A stretch of DNA of 64,000 bases from JAGGAG01 sp964638035 (GTDB lineage Bacteria; Gemmatimonadota; Gemmatimonadetes; Gemmatimonadales; GWC2-71-9). How positions within the stretch are numbered: position 1 is the first letter of the stretch; each line of letters starts with the position of its first letter. Shown one piece after another: positions 17,271-26,372 of the stretch. The notes below the pieces were generated by a model. The model was not told the origin of the DNA. It did no database searches and was given only the letters and a program-made list of their open reading frames with translations. The position numbers and the translations under genes are program-made. The stretch is taken from the NCBI GenBank assembly GCA_964638035.1, contig CAZWXD010000001.1, positions 62,001-126,000 on the forward strand, written 5' to 3'.

Positions 17271-19447
17271 CCGCAGTACTCGTCCTCCACCGAGCCCCAC
17301 CCGACACCATCAATCCGTTTGCCAGCGCCGCAACCCGGGCGCTGGTCGAGCGCGCCATGGAGCGGCAGCGTGGCCAGGATTCGCTGGTGCGCGACTACAC
17401 CGCGGTCCTGCGCTATCGCCTCACCGTGTCGCTGGGCCGCCGGCGCTGGGGCCGGAGCGCGCCGGCGTCGGTGGAGGAGCAGGACGTGCGGGTCGAGTGG
17501 GCCGCACCAAACGACATCCGGGTGGAGGTGCTGGGCCGCCGGGCGCGCGCCCTCTCACCCGAACTGGGCCGCGAGAGCTGGAGCATCTGGGACCGGCCAT
17601 GGTTCGTTCCCCGCGGGCTCAGCGACTCCATCCGCATCTTCAGCGACGAGTTCCCGGCGATCGCCCCGCTGCACCCACTCGCCGCGGACGGGCCGCAGTG
17701 GTACCGGTACGAACTCACCGACAGCGCCGCGATGACGCTGCCGAACGGCAAGCGGATCAAGGTGCTGGCGGTGGACGTGACGCCGGCCCGCGAGGGCCCC
17801 GCACTGGTGGTGGGACGACTCTGGCTCGATGCGGCCACCTCCGAGACGGTGCGCTTTGCCTTCCGCTACGTGGGGAAGGGCCTCTGGGTGGCCCCCGAGG
17901 GGGAAACACGCAAGGACTCGTCGAACGCGCGGCGCGCCAATGGCATCATCAACCGGCTGTTCACCCTCGACGTGGACCTCGAGTACGGGCTGCAGGATGG
18001 GCAGTACTGGATGCCCTGGCGCCAGACCATCGCGGGACGCGTGTCCATCCCGCTGGTGAGCGACCTGGTGATCCCGTTCGAGGCCGTCACCACCTTCCGC
18101 AACTACGAGATCAACACCGGGCACGTGCCTGCGTTCACGCTCGAGGCGCCGGTGGCGGGCCTGTCGCGCGACAGCGCCCTGGCCCGCTGGCGGGCCCGGC
18201 AGGACACCTTGCGCAAGGCGCGCCGCAGCGGCGAGGTGCCCGACAGCCTCTGGGCGCGCGACTACGCCGGCTTCTGGCAGGACGGCCGCTTCGAGGTGCA
18301 CCGGCCCTCGAAGGATTCGCTGGCCCGCTACCAGGGCTGGGGCGACTCGCTGCAGCTGGGTGCTGGTCCGGACGACAAGGACCGGGTCCGGGACATCGAG
18401 GGCGAGCTGGGCCGCATGGCAGAAAGGCTTCCGGGCGACCTGACCGGCGACCGACCGGTCCGCTTTGCCATGCAGCGCCCGGGCGACCTCGTGGGCTTCA
18501 ACCGGGTACAGGGCTGGTCGCTGGGTGCCGGCATCGGGGTGAAGGTGCCGGGGGTGAGCTTCACCGATGCCTACGGCACGATCCGCTATGGCTTCAGCGA
18601 CCAGCGCGTGACGGGGCGCCTGGGCGTGATCCGGAACGGGCCGGGATGGAAGCTCACGGTGGACGGCTACCACGACATCGTGGACCAGGACCCGGTCTCG
18701 CCCGGCCGCAACCTCGCGAACAGCGTGAATGCAGCCTTCACCACGCACGACAACGCCGACTACATGGCGGCCACTGGTGGCGGCGCGCGGCTGCAGCTGC
18801 CGTGGACCGAGTCGCTCGAGTTCCAGGTGGGTGCCAGCGTCGAGGAGCAGTTGAGCGTGGCCCGTGAGGCACGCTCGGGACTCAACGACTTCTTCGGCGG
18901 CACCGGCGTGATGCTGGAGAACACGCCGGTCACGGAGGGCACCTTCGTCGGCGCCCGCGCGGGGCTGAGCCACCGCGGCACCTTCCGCTGGGCCGTGCAT
19001 GCCGACCTGCTCGCCGGTGCCGGGACCGAAACCGGGCGGCTCTGGGGCGAGGCCCGTTATGGCGTGGGGCGGTCGTCTGGCGCCACCCTGCGTGCCAAGG
19101 CCGGCATCGCCTCGTCGCCGGCCCTGCCGCAGATGGAGTTCCGCGTGGGCGGACAGCAGACGGTTCGCATGTACGACTACGGGCTCCAGCATGGGCAGGC
19201 GTTCTGGGCGGCACAGCTCGACGTCGTGCCGCTGGGTGGATGGTTCCGTCCCGTGGCCTTCGCCGACGTGGGCTGGGCCGGTAACGCGGAGCACTTCGGC
19301 GAGTCACCGCTCGTGGGCGTGGGGCTTGGCGTGTCCCTCTACAGCAAGCTCTTCCGCATGGGCGTGATCCGCTTCGACCTGAGCCGCGGCCTCTCGCCCG
19401 ACCATCCCACGCTCCGGTTCGACATCGTCTTCCAGGCGGTGCGGTGA
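17246..19447 (+). CDS. Large outer-membrane beta-barrel protein, unknown function
   Basis: I start it at ATG 17246, giving a short N-terminal signal-like segment (MGAILATLTAVLVLH) and 733 residues. Residues about 30-330 form a soluble region resembling the outer-membrane lipoprotein-sorting/DUF5686-like fold (repeated strands, YRYELTDSAAMTLPNGKRIK). The C-terminal half (about 410-733) is a string of alternating Gly/aromatic amphipathic strands, a probable 12- to 16-strand barrel. No plug or TonB box is seen. It is coupled to the Fis-like regulator upstream and overlaps the next lipoprotein gene by four bases, suggesting a three-gene unit. The function is not recognised. Confidence 0.65.
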   Translation: MGAILATLTAVLVLHRAPPDTINPFASAATRALVERAMERQRGQDSLVRDYTAVLRYRLTVSLGRRRWGRSAPASVEEQDVRVEWAAPNDIRVEVLGRRARALSPELGRESWSIWDRPWFVPRGLSDSIRIFSDEFPAIAPLHPLAADGPQWYRYELTDSAAMTLPNGKRIKVLAVDVTPAREGPALVVGRLWLDAATSETVRFAFRYVGKGLWVAPEGETRKDSSNARRANGIINRLFTLDVDLEYGLQDGQYWMPWRQTIAGRVSIPLVSDLVIPFEAVTTFRNYEINTGHVPAFTLEAPVAGLSRDSALARWRARQDTLRKARRSGEVPDSLWARDYAGFWQDGRFEVHRPSKDSLARYQGWGDSLQLGAGPDDKDRVRDIEGELGRMAERLPGDLTGDRPVRFAMQRPGDLVGFNRVQGWSLGAGIGVKVPGVSFTDAYGTIRYGFSDQRVTGRLGVIRNGPGWKLTVDGYHDIVDQDPVSPGRNLANSVNAAFTTHDNADYMAATGGGARLQLPWTESLEFQVGASVEEQLSVAREARSGLNDFFGGTGVMLENTPVTEGTFVGARAGLSHRGTFRWAVHADLLAGAGTETGRLWGEARYGVGRSSGATLRAKAGIASSPALPQMEFRVGGQQTVRMYDYGLQHGQAFWAAQLDVVPLGGWFRPVAFADVGWAGNAEHFGESPLVGVGLGVSLYSKLFRMGVIRFDLSRGLSPDHPTLRFDIVFQAVR

Positions 19448-19977
19448 AGCGCGGGATGCGCCTCCCGGTCGCCGCGGCGGTCGCACTCGTCATGCTCCCG
19501 GGATGCAGGAGCGCCAGGTCGGCCGGCCAGGTCTCGGCCGAGTGGACCAGCGCCGACACCACGATCGGTTCCGGGAAGCTGGCCCAGGCCGCCACGGCGA
19601 CCTGGTGCCCGCAGTCGGGCATCCTCATGCTGGTGGCGAGTGGCGCCGACACTGGCGTGGCGGTCCGGTACCGGTCCGATGCGATTCGCGGCGGCGAGTA
19701 CCCGGTGGTGGACACGACCTCCACCCGCCAGCCGGCGGGGATCGTGGCCCTCCGCCTTCCGCAGGCGACCAGGCTCCTCGCCTTCAGCAGCGACTCGGGG
19801 ACGCTCACCCTCGATCCCACCGACGGCGCCCTGGTCTCGGGCCGATTCCAGGCCTGGTTCCGCGAACCTGGCACCGGGGTGCCCGTCGCGCTGGCCGGGC
19901 GGTTCACCCGTGTGGCGGTGACCCCGGAAGCGCCAGGATGCGAGGCCGCCCTCCGGCCCACTGCATCCCCGCAGTAA
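19444..19977 (+). CDS. Small lipoprotein, unknown function
   Basis: The GTG start overlaps the barrel-gene stop as GTGA. The product has 177 residues, with a signal peptide and lipobox MLPGC near residue 21. The mature domain is mostly beta (repeated Val/Ser/Thr strands), with two Cys residues (CPQSG about 59 and near the C-terminus) that could pair outside the cytoplasm. The family is not recognised. Coupling suggests it assists or is anchored with the preceding outer-membrane barrel. Confidence 0.6.
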   Translation: MKRGMRLPVAAAVALVMLPGCRSARSAGQVSAEWTSADTTIGSGKLAQAATATWCPQSGILMLVASGADTGVAVRYRSDAIRGGEYPVVDTTSTRQPAGIVALRLPQATRLLAFSSDSGTLTLDPTDGALVSGRFQAWFREPGTGVPVALAGRFTRVAVTPEAPGCEAALRPTASPQ

Positions 19978-19985
19978 CTTCCGGC

Positions 19986-21230
19986 ATGCAGAACGGGACC
20001 TACTTCCGCCGAGGCTTCGGGCTCAAGGGCGCCATCGAGGGCCAGTTGAGCGCCGACTACCACAGTGGCGTGGTGGACGCCCTCCGGGAGCACGGGAACA
20101 CGCTCGCCGTGGGACCGCTCACCTTCCGGCTCGCGCGCGAATTCGGCTTCTGCTACGGTGTTGACCGCGCCGTCGAGTACGCGTACGAAACCCGCCACAA
20201 GTTCCCCGGCCGGCGGCTCCTCCTGGTGGGGGAGATCATCCACAACCCGCACGTGAACCGGAAGCTGGAGCTGATGGGAATCACCTTCCTCCAGCACGGT
20301 GCGGATGGGGAGTTCGACTTTTCGGGCGTGCGGCCCGATGACGTGGTGATCCTGCCGGCCTTTGGCGTGACCATTCGCGACTTCGAGCGCCTGCGTGCCA
20401 TCGGGTGCGTGATGGTGGACACCACCTGCGGCTCGGTGCTCAACGTCTGGAAGCGGGTGGAGGGGTATGCCCGGGACGGCTTCACCGCGGTGATCCACGG
20501 GAAGCACTACCACGAGGAAACCAAGGCCACCGCCAGCCAGGTGGACCGGCACCCCGGCGGGAAGTACCTGGTGGTGTTCGACATGGCCGAGGTGCGCGCG
20601 GTGTGCGACTTCATCGAGCAGGGCGGGGACGCCGGCGAGCTCGCCCGGCGCTTCGCCGGGAAGCACTCGCCGGGGTTCGACTTTGCCCGCGACCTCGAGC
20701 GGGTCGGCGTGGCCAACCAGACCACGATGCTGTCGAGCGAGTCGCTGGCGATTGCCGCAGAGATTCGCGCCAGCATGGAGCGCCGGCATGGGGCGGAGGC
20801 GCTGGCGGCCCACTTCCGGTCGTTCGACACGATCTGCTCTGCCACCCAGGAGCGGCAGGATGCCGTCCTCCGCCTGCTGGAGGAGCCCCTCGACGTCATG
20901 GTGGTCGTGGGCGGCTACAACTCCAGCAACACCTGCAACCTGGCGGCGCTGGTGCACTCCCGCGAGGTCCCGGTGTTCCACATCGAGGATGCCGCCGGGG
21001 TGGAGCCGGCCAGCGGCACCATCCGCCACCGCGACGTGCGTACCCGCCGGGAGGTGGAGACGGCCCGGTGGCTGGGTGCGTCCCGCATCATCGGCATCAC
21101 CGCCGGGGCCTCCACCCCGAACAACAAGGTGGGCGAGACCATCGCGCGCATCTGTGCGTCCGCCGGGCTGGCGGACGAGCTGCAGGCCGTCCTTACCGCA
21201 ACAGCATCCGCGCCACCGCCACCAGCGTAA
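19986..21230 (+). CDS. ispH: 4-hydroxy-3-methylbut-2-enyl diphosphate reductase (long form)
   Basis: A 414-residue IspH, last step of the MEP isoprenoid pathway (HMBPP to IPP and DMAPP), using a [4Fe-4S] cluster. Probable cluster ligands are Cys56 (EFGFCYGVDRA), Cys148 (MVDTTCGSV) and Cys284 (DTICSATQERQ). The substrate motif HGKHYHEETKAT is at 171-182. It is about 100 residues longer than the E. coli enzyme and resembles the cyanobacterial/plant-type long form, with an N-terminal extension and an inserted segment around 205-245. The ATG lies eight bases after the lipoprotein gene. Its last 38 bases overlap the convergent DUF72 gene. Confidence 0.93.
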   Translation: MQNGTYFRRGFGLKGAIEGQLSADYHSGVVDALREHGNTLAVGPLTFRLAREFGFCYGVDRAVEYAYETRHKFPGRRLLLVGEIIHNPHVNRKLELMGITFLQHGADGEFDFSGVRPDDVVILPAFGVTIRDFERLRAIGCVMVDTTCGSVLNVWKRVEGYARDGFTAVIHGKHYHEETKATASQVDRHPGGKYLVVFDMAEVRAVCDFIEQGGDAGELARRFAGKHSPGFDFARDLERVGVANQTTMLSSESLAIAAEIRASMERRHGAEALAAHFRSFDTICSATQERQDAVLRLLEEPLDVMVVVGGYNSSNTCNLAALVHSREVPVFHIEDAAGVEPASGTIRHRDVRTRREVETARWLGASRIIGITAGASTPNNKVGETIARICASAGLADELQAVLTATASAPPPPA

Positions 21231-22176
21231 GCGGCGCACTCCCCTCGGCGCGGTTGTTCGCGATCACCCACGCGGGGAGCCGGAGGGCCAGCGCGGTGCG
21301 GATGAGGTTCACAAGGTCTGCTCGCAACGCCGGCTGCGCATCCTGGATCCGGTCGTACGGCGCAAACGCCTCCACGGCATCCTCGTAGCTCCGCCCGGGG
21401 CGCAGCAGCGCCCGGCAGAGGAGGAACGGCCCCGTGAGCACATCCGGCAGCGTGAGCTGCTCCCCGATCGACGGCATCCGCGTCCACGAGTTGAACACGT
21501 GCGCCACGCCGTGTTCCCGGAGCACCGCGAAGTAGGGCGGCTCCAGGAACTCGGGGTTGCGCACCTCCACGGCCCACGGGGCGCCGCGGGGCAGGGCACT
21601 GAAGAACCGGTCGAGGCGCTCGGCGAATGCTGCCGGGGACAGCGCCCCCGGCCCATGCTGCGGTATGGCCTGGAACTCGAACACGAGCGGGCCGGCGTGG
21701 CCGGCGAAGCTCGCCTGCATGGGGTGGTAGACCATCTCGAGGAAGTACGCCGGGTCGAGGAAGTGCGGGTTCTGCTGGCCGGCCCGCGCCCGGTCCTGCA
21801 CCCTGGTCCAGGTGTGCACCGTGATGGCCTGCCACACCTTGCTGACGCAGGGGAAGCCCGGCGGCAGCGAGTCGTTCCAGGCGCGGAAGGTGGCCTCGGT
21901 GGGCGGACCGTAGAAGCTCGAGTCGATCCCGACAGTGCGGAAGAGGGGGAACCGGGCGTACTCCCCCAGCATCGCGGCCGATGCGCCCCGCTCCCGGTAC
22001 TCCCTGTGATAGACCAGCCCACGCCAGCCCGGGTAGTTCCAGGAGGAGGTGCCCAGCCGGATCGAGGCCGGAATCGAGGCGGCGAGCTGCGCCAGCTCCT
22101 CCGGGGAGGGCGCTGCGTCCCCGCCTTCAGGGTGCGGCGGGGACGATCCTGAGGACGCTTCCGGCGGTAAGGACAT
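21193..22176 (-). CDS. DUF72 family protein
   Basis: Start MSLPPEAS at 22176 is preceded by GGGGAA; the frame is open nine codons further. The 327-residue product has the DUF72 TIM-barrel-like signatures: IRLGTSSWNYPGWRG near residue 40, TVGIDSSFYGPP, then PPGFPCVSKV and a VEVRNPEF strand. DUF72 proteins are widespread and of unsettled function. The gene overlaps the end of the sugar dehydrogenase gene upstream (same strand, 50 bases) and ispH convergently (38 bases). Confidence 0.8.
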   Translation of the reverse strand: MSLPPEASSGSSPPHPEGGDAAPSPEELAQLAASIPASIRLGTSSWNYPGWRGLVYHREYRERGASAAMLGEYARFPLFRTVGIDSSFYGPPTEATFRAWNDSLPPGFPCVSKVWQAITVHTWTRVQDRARAGQQNPHFLDPAYFLEMVYHPMQASFAGHAGPLVFEFQAIPQHGPGALSPAAFAERLDRFFSALPRGAPWAVEVRNPEFLEPPYFAVLREHGVAHVFNSWTRMPSIGEQLTLPDVLTGPFLLCRALLRPGRSYEDAVEAFAPYDRIQDAQPALRADLVNLIRTALALRLPAWVIANNRAEGSAPLTLVAVARMLLR

Positions 22177-23292
22177 AGAGTTCCCCAGCGTCATCCTCGC
22201 CAAAACTGAGTACGGCCTCGTCCGGCGCGAGCGCCGTCTCCTGCCGGGCCGTGGCGTCGCCCCCCTGGTAGCGGAACGTCCGGATCCACCCGCCGCAGTA
22301 GTCGGAGTAGAAGTATGTCCCCTGCAGGGCCGGCATGGCGGAACCCCGGTACACGAAGCCGCCCGTCACGGAGCAGCCATCGCCCCGGCCGTATTCCAGC
22401 ACCGGCAGGGTGAGCCCGCCCATGTCGCAGCCGGTCGCGGGCTCGAAGCAATGCAGCCCCTCCATCACATTCCAGCCGAAGTTGGTGCCACGTCCCGCGC
22501 CATTGCTGGCGGCGACCACGTTCACCTCTTCCCAGGCATCCTGCCCCACGTCGGCAACGTACAGGTCGCCGGTCGCCCGGTCGAAGCTGAACCGCCACGG
22601 GTTCCGGAGGCCGTAGCTCCAGATCTCGCCGCGTGCGCCGGCCTCGCTGGTGAAGGGATTGCCAGCGGGGATGGTGTACCCGCTGGCCCCCGACACGTCG
22701 AGTCGCAGGATCGACCCGAGCAGGTCAGCGCGCGACTGGCCGGTGGCATCGGGGTCACCGCCGCCCCCGCCGTCCCCCCGGCCCACATACAGGTAGCCGT
22801 CGGCGCCGAACACGAGTGCCCGCCGTTGTGGTTGGAGCGGGGCTGTGGCACCACGAGCCGGATGGTGCCGGAGCCCGGGTCGGCGACGTTGGGGTCGGCG
22901 CTTATGATGAACGACTCCAGGACGTTGTCCCCGTCCAGGTTGCTGTAGCTTACGAAGAACCGGCCGTTGGTGGCGTAGTCGGGGTCGAAGGCGAGACCCA
23001 GCAGCCCCTGCTCGCCGCTGTCCCGGATGCGGGACTGGATGTCGAGGAAGGGCGTGTCGAGGAAGGCCCCGGCGGCATGGATGCGAACCACGCCGCGCTT
23101 TTCGGCAATGAAGAGCCGGGCATCGCCTGGCGGCGCGGTGAGCATCACGGGACTGTCGGCGGCGCCAAGCGGCTGCAGGGCGAGGGCGACCGGGTCGGGC
23201 GTGTCGTTGCCGTCGCCCGAGCTGCACGCACCGGCCACGAGCGCCATGGCAGGAAGGACCAGTCGGAGGATCGTGCAGTGACGCATCGGCAT
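22127..23292 (-). pseudogene. Soluble aldose sugar dehydrogenase-like (PQQ/GSDH family) gene with a frameshift
   Basis: Two adjacent frames together make one GSDH-family beta-propeller lipoprotein. Codons from 23292 encode a lipoprotein signal (LVAGACSS) and propeller blades to NHNGGH. From about 22820 a different frame supplies ALVFGADGYLYVGRGDGG, GEIWSYGLRNPWRFSFD, WEEVNVV and the rest to 22127. The family normally reads NHNGG directly into LVFGPDG, so one base is missing at about 22817-22824 in a GGCGGGCA run. The protein would otherwise be about 388 residues. This is either a recent disabling mutation or an assembly error. These enzymes oxidise aldoses with PQQ in the periplasm. Confidence 0.8.
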
Positions 23293-23351
23293 GTGGCACT
23301 CCGTCGTGAGAATCCCGGCCCCACGTCGCGAACCGGCAGGTGCGTGGCCTG

Positions 23352-24341
23352 ATGCAAATGCGCGCCGCGTGGTTCCCCGCCGGTGGTGGACGCGAGCCCA
23401 TCGAGTTCCGCACCGTCCCGCGCCCCAGCCCGGGTCCGCATGAGGTCCGGGTCCGGGTGCACGCCTCGGCCATCAACCGCGCCGACCTGCTCCAGCGCCG
23501 CGGAGGCTATCCCGCACCGCCCGGATGGCCCAGCCAGGTCCCGGGCCTCGAATACGCCGGGATCGTGGAGGCGCTGGGGCCCGGCGTGTCCCGCTGGCGC
23601 GAAGGTGACCGCGTCATGGGACTGGTGGGCGGCGGGGCCCAGGCCGAAACCGTCGTGGTGCACGAACTCGAGGCCATGCCGTCGCCTCGCGGGCTGAGCG
23701 ATGCACAGGCTGCCGCAATTCCCGAGGCATTCATCACCGCCTGGGACGCCCTGGTGCACCGCGCGCGGGTGGTCCCGGGCCAGCGGGTCCTCGTGCACGC
23801 GATTGGCAGCGGCATCGGCACCGCGGCGGTGCAACTTGCGCGCCTGCTCCAGGTGCACATCATCGGCACGTCGCGGACACCAGCAAAACTCGAACGGCTG
23901 CGTGAAATGGGCCTGCACGAAGCCATCGACACCAGTGGCGCTTCGTTCGGCACGCAATTGTCCGAACCGGTGCATGCGATCATCGACTCACTTGGCGCAC
24001 CGGCCCTCGCGGAGAACCTTGCCGCACTCCACCGCGGAGGCCGGCTCGTGCTGCTGGGCATGCTGCAGGGAAGTCAGGGCGACATTGACCTGGGTGTCGT
24101 GCTGCGGCAGCGACTCGAGATCGTGGGCACCGTGATGCGGTCCCGCGGCCATGAGGAGCGCGTGGCGACCGTCGCCGACTTCACGGAGCGCGTCCTCCCG
24201 TACTTCTCGCTGGCCCCCGGGCCGGGTGTGGCGCGCCTGGCGCCCGTGGTGGACGCCATCCTGCCGATGGACGAACTGGAGCGTGCGCACGAGCTGGTGG
24301 CGTCCAACGCCACGTTCGGCAAGGTGGTGGTGAGCTGGTAG
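23352..24341 (+). CDS. Zinc-free quinone oxidoreductase (PIG3-type MDR family)
   Basis: A medium-chain dehydrogenase/reductase of about 329 residues that binds NADPH and reduces quinones or enones. Segments: INRADLLQRRGGYPAPPG, VPGLEYAGIVEALGPG, AAIPEAFITAWDAL and the nucleotide loop VHAIGSGIGTAAVQLA (about 142-157). Catalytic-zinc cysteines are absent. These features match the TP53I3/QorA-like subgroup. The start could be the GTG at 23340, ATG 23352 or ATG 23358; I use 23352. It is divergent from the sugar dehydrogenase gene with 59 bases between. Role: probably detoxification of reactive carbonyl or quinone compounds. Confidence 0.85.
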   Translation: MQMRAAWFPAGGGREPIEFRTVPRPSPGPHEVRVRVHASAINRADLLQRRGGYPAPPGWPSQVPGLEYAGIVEALGPGVSRWREGDRVMGLVGGGAQAETVVVHELEAMPSPRGLSDAQAAAIPEAFITAWDALVHRARVVPGQRVLVHAIGSGIGTAAVQLARLLQVHIIGTSRTPAKLERLREMGLHEAIDTSGASFGTQLSEPVHAIIDSLGAPALAENLAALHRGGRLVLLGMLQGSQGDIDLGVVLRQRLEIVGTVMRSRGHEERVATVADFTERVLPYFSLAPGPGVARLAPVVDAILPMDELERAHELVASNATFGKVVVSW

Positions 24342-24358
24342 GTGCGGCTCTGGCTGCC

Positions 24359-24511
24359 TCAGCCGCAGCGGCCCCATCCGCAGTGGCGGCAGGAGGCGCA
24401 TCCGGAGGCTCGGACCACCGGACCGGCGCATTCGGGGCACACGCGGATGTTGTTGCTTACAAAGGGGTTGCCCTGCTTGAAGACCGTGGGCTGAAGCTGC
24501 GGCGAGGCCAT
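24359..24511 (-). CDS. 50-residue zinc-ribbon protein resembling the C-terminal tail of class II RNR
   Basis: Found by hand translation. ATG 24511 has GGAG about eight bases upstream, and TGA is at 24359. After MASPQLQPTVFKQGNPFVSN comes VCPECAGPVVRASGC and then CRHCGWGRCG, six cysteines in a CxxC...C..CxxC....C pattern. From memory this is very like the cysteine-rich tail of B12-dependent ribonucleotide reductase (NrdJ), where the tail cysteines reduce the active site. It is a free-standing gene here; no nrdJ is in the window. A promoter candidate lies just upstream. Confidence 0.65.
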   Translation of the reverse strand: MASPQLQPTVFKQGNPFVSNNIRVCPECAGPVVRASGCASCRHCGWGRCG

Positions 24512-24538
24512 CACGTGCTCCGGGAGGCGGCGAGCTTC

Positions 24539-24566
24539 AACCTACCGAATAAACACCGAAAGTCAA
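24539..24566 (-). promoter_or_regulatory. Promoter candidate for the zinc-ribbon gene
   Basis: Minus strand TTGACT (24561-24566), 16-base spacer, TAGGTT (24539-24544). It lies in the only AT-rich patch here and 28 bases before the ATG. The -10 match is weak (three of six). Confidence 0.4.
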
Positions 24567-24590
24567 TGTGCGTTTTCGTGCTTGCGCGCC

Positions 24591-25001
24591 CTACGGTCTG
24601 CGCCGGCGTCTCGCGGCGGCGTGTTCGAGCGGTGCGGCGAAGTCATCGTCTTCGGCGGGGTGCCACGTCAGGTCAAGTGCCAGGAACAGGGTGTGGGAAT
24701 ACGGGTAGAAGGCCACTGGCGTCGCCAGGAGCAACCCGATGGTGCTGAGCTGCAGGAAGCGCCAGGGAATGGCGGGCCAGCTCAGGGTGATCACCAGGAG
24801 CCACCACACGCTGAACACCACGTCGATCGCGACCAGTCCCACGAAGTAGGCACCCAGCCAATAGCCCTGCTCGCCGCGCTCGAAGGTGAGCCCGCAACTC
24901 GGGCAGGCGGGCACCATGCGGAACCAGGTGACGAACACCGGACCGCCGCCGCAGTGCGGGCAACGGAGTCGCAGGGCGCGTGCAATGCGGGCGCGAATCA
25001 T
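24591..25001 (-). CDS. DUF983 family membrane protein
   Basis: A 136-residue protein with N-terminal cysteine pairs RCPHCGGGPVFVTWFRM and CPSCGLTFERGEQGYWLGAY, the DUF983 signature, then two hydrophobic helices (about 52-74 and 80-105) and an Arg-rich end. DUF983 proteins are small zinc-ribbon membrane proteins of unknown function. Its start overlaps the hydrolase stop as ATGA, so it is cotranscribed with the two upstream genes. Confidence 0.85.
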   Translation of the reverse strand: MIRARIARALRLRCPHCGGGPVFVTWFRMVPACPSCGLTFERGEQGYWLGAYFVGLVAIDVVFSVWWLLVITLSWPAIPWRFLQLSTIGLLLATPVAFYPYSHTLFLALDLTWHPAEDDDFAAPLEHAAARRRRRP

Positions 25002-25840
25002 GGCTGCGGGAGGGCGAGTGCGAGCCAGCCCTCGAGGTCGGTGAGCCGGGCTTCGTGGCCAACGTCGGCGTAGAGCGCATGCCAGGCTCCGGGGTACTCC
25101 CGGAGCGTGACGCGGCCCGGCTGCGCCCGGGCCAGGCGCTGGCTTCCATCGATGGACACCATCTGGTCGTCGGTACCATGCTGCAGCAGCACGGGCTCCC
25201 GGAAGGCTTCACTGTCGCGATGGATGCGTGCCCGGGTGCTGAGCGTTTCCGTGGCGAGGCGCGCCGACGCCCATCGATGAAAGAGGGGATCGTCCCGGAT
25301 GGCCTGCCGCACCGCCGGGTCGTGCGCCACCTTCGCCAGGTCGAGCGCGGTCTGCCACCGGAAGCGGGGCCATGCGCGCGAGAGTGCGCGGGCCAGTGCC
25401 AGGAGGATCGGTGGGGTGCCGATCGTGCCGAGTGGCGGTGCCGACGCGGCGACGGCCTGCACCACGCCGGGATGTTCAAGGGCGTAGTCGAGCACCATGA
25501 GGCCGCCCAGGCTGTGGCCCAGCAGGACGACCGGGCCTCGCTCCTGCTCCTGGACCAGCTGAATGAAGCGATGCAGGTCGTCGCGGTAGCAGCTCCACCG
25601 GTCGACATGGCCCTGGCGGCCAGGTGACCGTCCATTGCCCCGGGCGTCGAACATCCACACTGGAATGCCGCGGGCAGTGAAGTGCGCCACCACGGTCGGA
25701 TAGAGGCCGCTGTGGTCGCCCAGCCCGTGGATGTTCACCAGGACGTAGCGACCCCGCGGGCCCTGCGGCGCATGACGAACCCACCACAACTCGAGGCCGT
25801 CACTGGTCCTGAACCGTCCCGTGCCTGGTCCGGGGCTCAT
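24998..25840 (-). CDS. Alpha/beta hydrolase, monoacylglycerol lipase/lysophospholipase type
   Basis: Start MSPGPG at 25840 gives 280 residues and an ATGA overlap with the upstream gene. The fold is that of the Hydrolase_4 group: oxyanion-region VNIHGLGDHSG (35-45), FDARGNGRSPG, nucleophile elbow LLGHSLGGLM with Ser about 109, acid in HGTDDQMVS and His in AWHALYADVG near the C-terminus. A complete Ser-Asp-His triad is visible. There is no signal peptide. Likely cleaves monoglycerides or lysolipids; the true substrate is unknown. Confidence 0.85.
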   Translation of the reverse strand: MSPGPGTGRFRTSDGLELWWVRHAPQGPRGRYVLVNIHGLGDHSGLYPTVVAHFTARGIPVWMFDARGNGRSPGRQGHVDRWSCYRDDLHRFIQLVQEQERGPVVLLGHSLGGLMVLDYALEHPGVVQAVAASAPPLGTIGTPPILLALARALSRAWPRFRWQTALDLAKVAHDPAVRQAIRDDPLFHRWASARLATETLSTRARIHRDSEAFREPVLLQHGTDDQMVSIDGSQRLARAQPGRVTLREYPGAWHALYADVGHEARLTDLEGWLALALPQP

Positions 25841-26340
25841 GTCACGACCCGCGTGACCACGTCCTCCGGAAGCCAGGAGTCGTCCCGCCCAACCTGCCCG
25901 ACCGCCCGGGTGGTCATTGCCGGTGGAATGTCGGGCGGGCGGTCGTTGGTGCCGAAGGTCAGGAGGAACGCTGCAGTGCCGGCGTTCCGCGCGTGCTCGC
26001 GGACCAGGGCACTGAGCGCGCCGTCGTCGGGCGCTGGCCCCGGGGCGGCGCTCCGGTGGCGGGCGAGCGCGGTGGCCACATCCTGGCGTGAGGCGCGGAG
26101 GGCGCGATAGCGGTCGCGCAGGTGCGCCTCGTCGGTGCGGGGCGGGGGAAACCGCGTCGGTACCAGGCGGCACGCGCAGCGTCCGGCCCGGAGCATCACC
26201 GCCGTGTGGGCGTTGGACACGAGCCGTCGAAAGGGAACCTGCGCGTCGGGACCGATCGCATCAGCGGCCATCCCGCCGGGGAGCATCGAGCGCACTTCGC
26301 TCAGGGTGAGCGGACTGACGAGGACGAGGGAAAAGCACAT
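25837..26340 (-). CDS. Hypothetical protein
   Basis: A 167-residue protein coupled to the hydrolase (ATGA). The N-terminus (MCFSLVLVSPLTLSEVRSM) is mildly hydrophobic but not a clear signal peptide. The middle is Arg/Ala-rich, with RAGRCACRLVPTRF and ALVREHARN, then a strand AAFLLTFGTNDRP. I do not recognise a family. Codon bias fits its neighbours and the overlaps support real translation. It could encode an accessory subunit of the hydrolase, which is only a guess. Confidence 0.5.
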   Translation of the reverse strand: MCFSLVLVSPLTLSEVRSMLPGGMAADAIGPDAQVPFRRLVSNAHTAVMLRAGRCACRLVPTRFPPPRTDEAHLRDRYRALRASRQDVATALARHRSAAPGPAPDDGALSALVREHARNAGTAAFLLTFGTNDRPPDIPPAMTTRAVGQVGRDDSWLPEDVVTRVVT

Positions 26341-26372
26341 AGTGGGAAGATGACGCCGTCCTGCCCTGCAGC

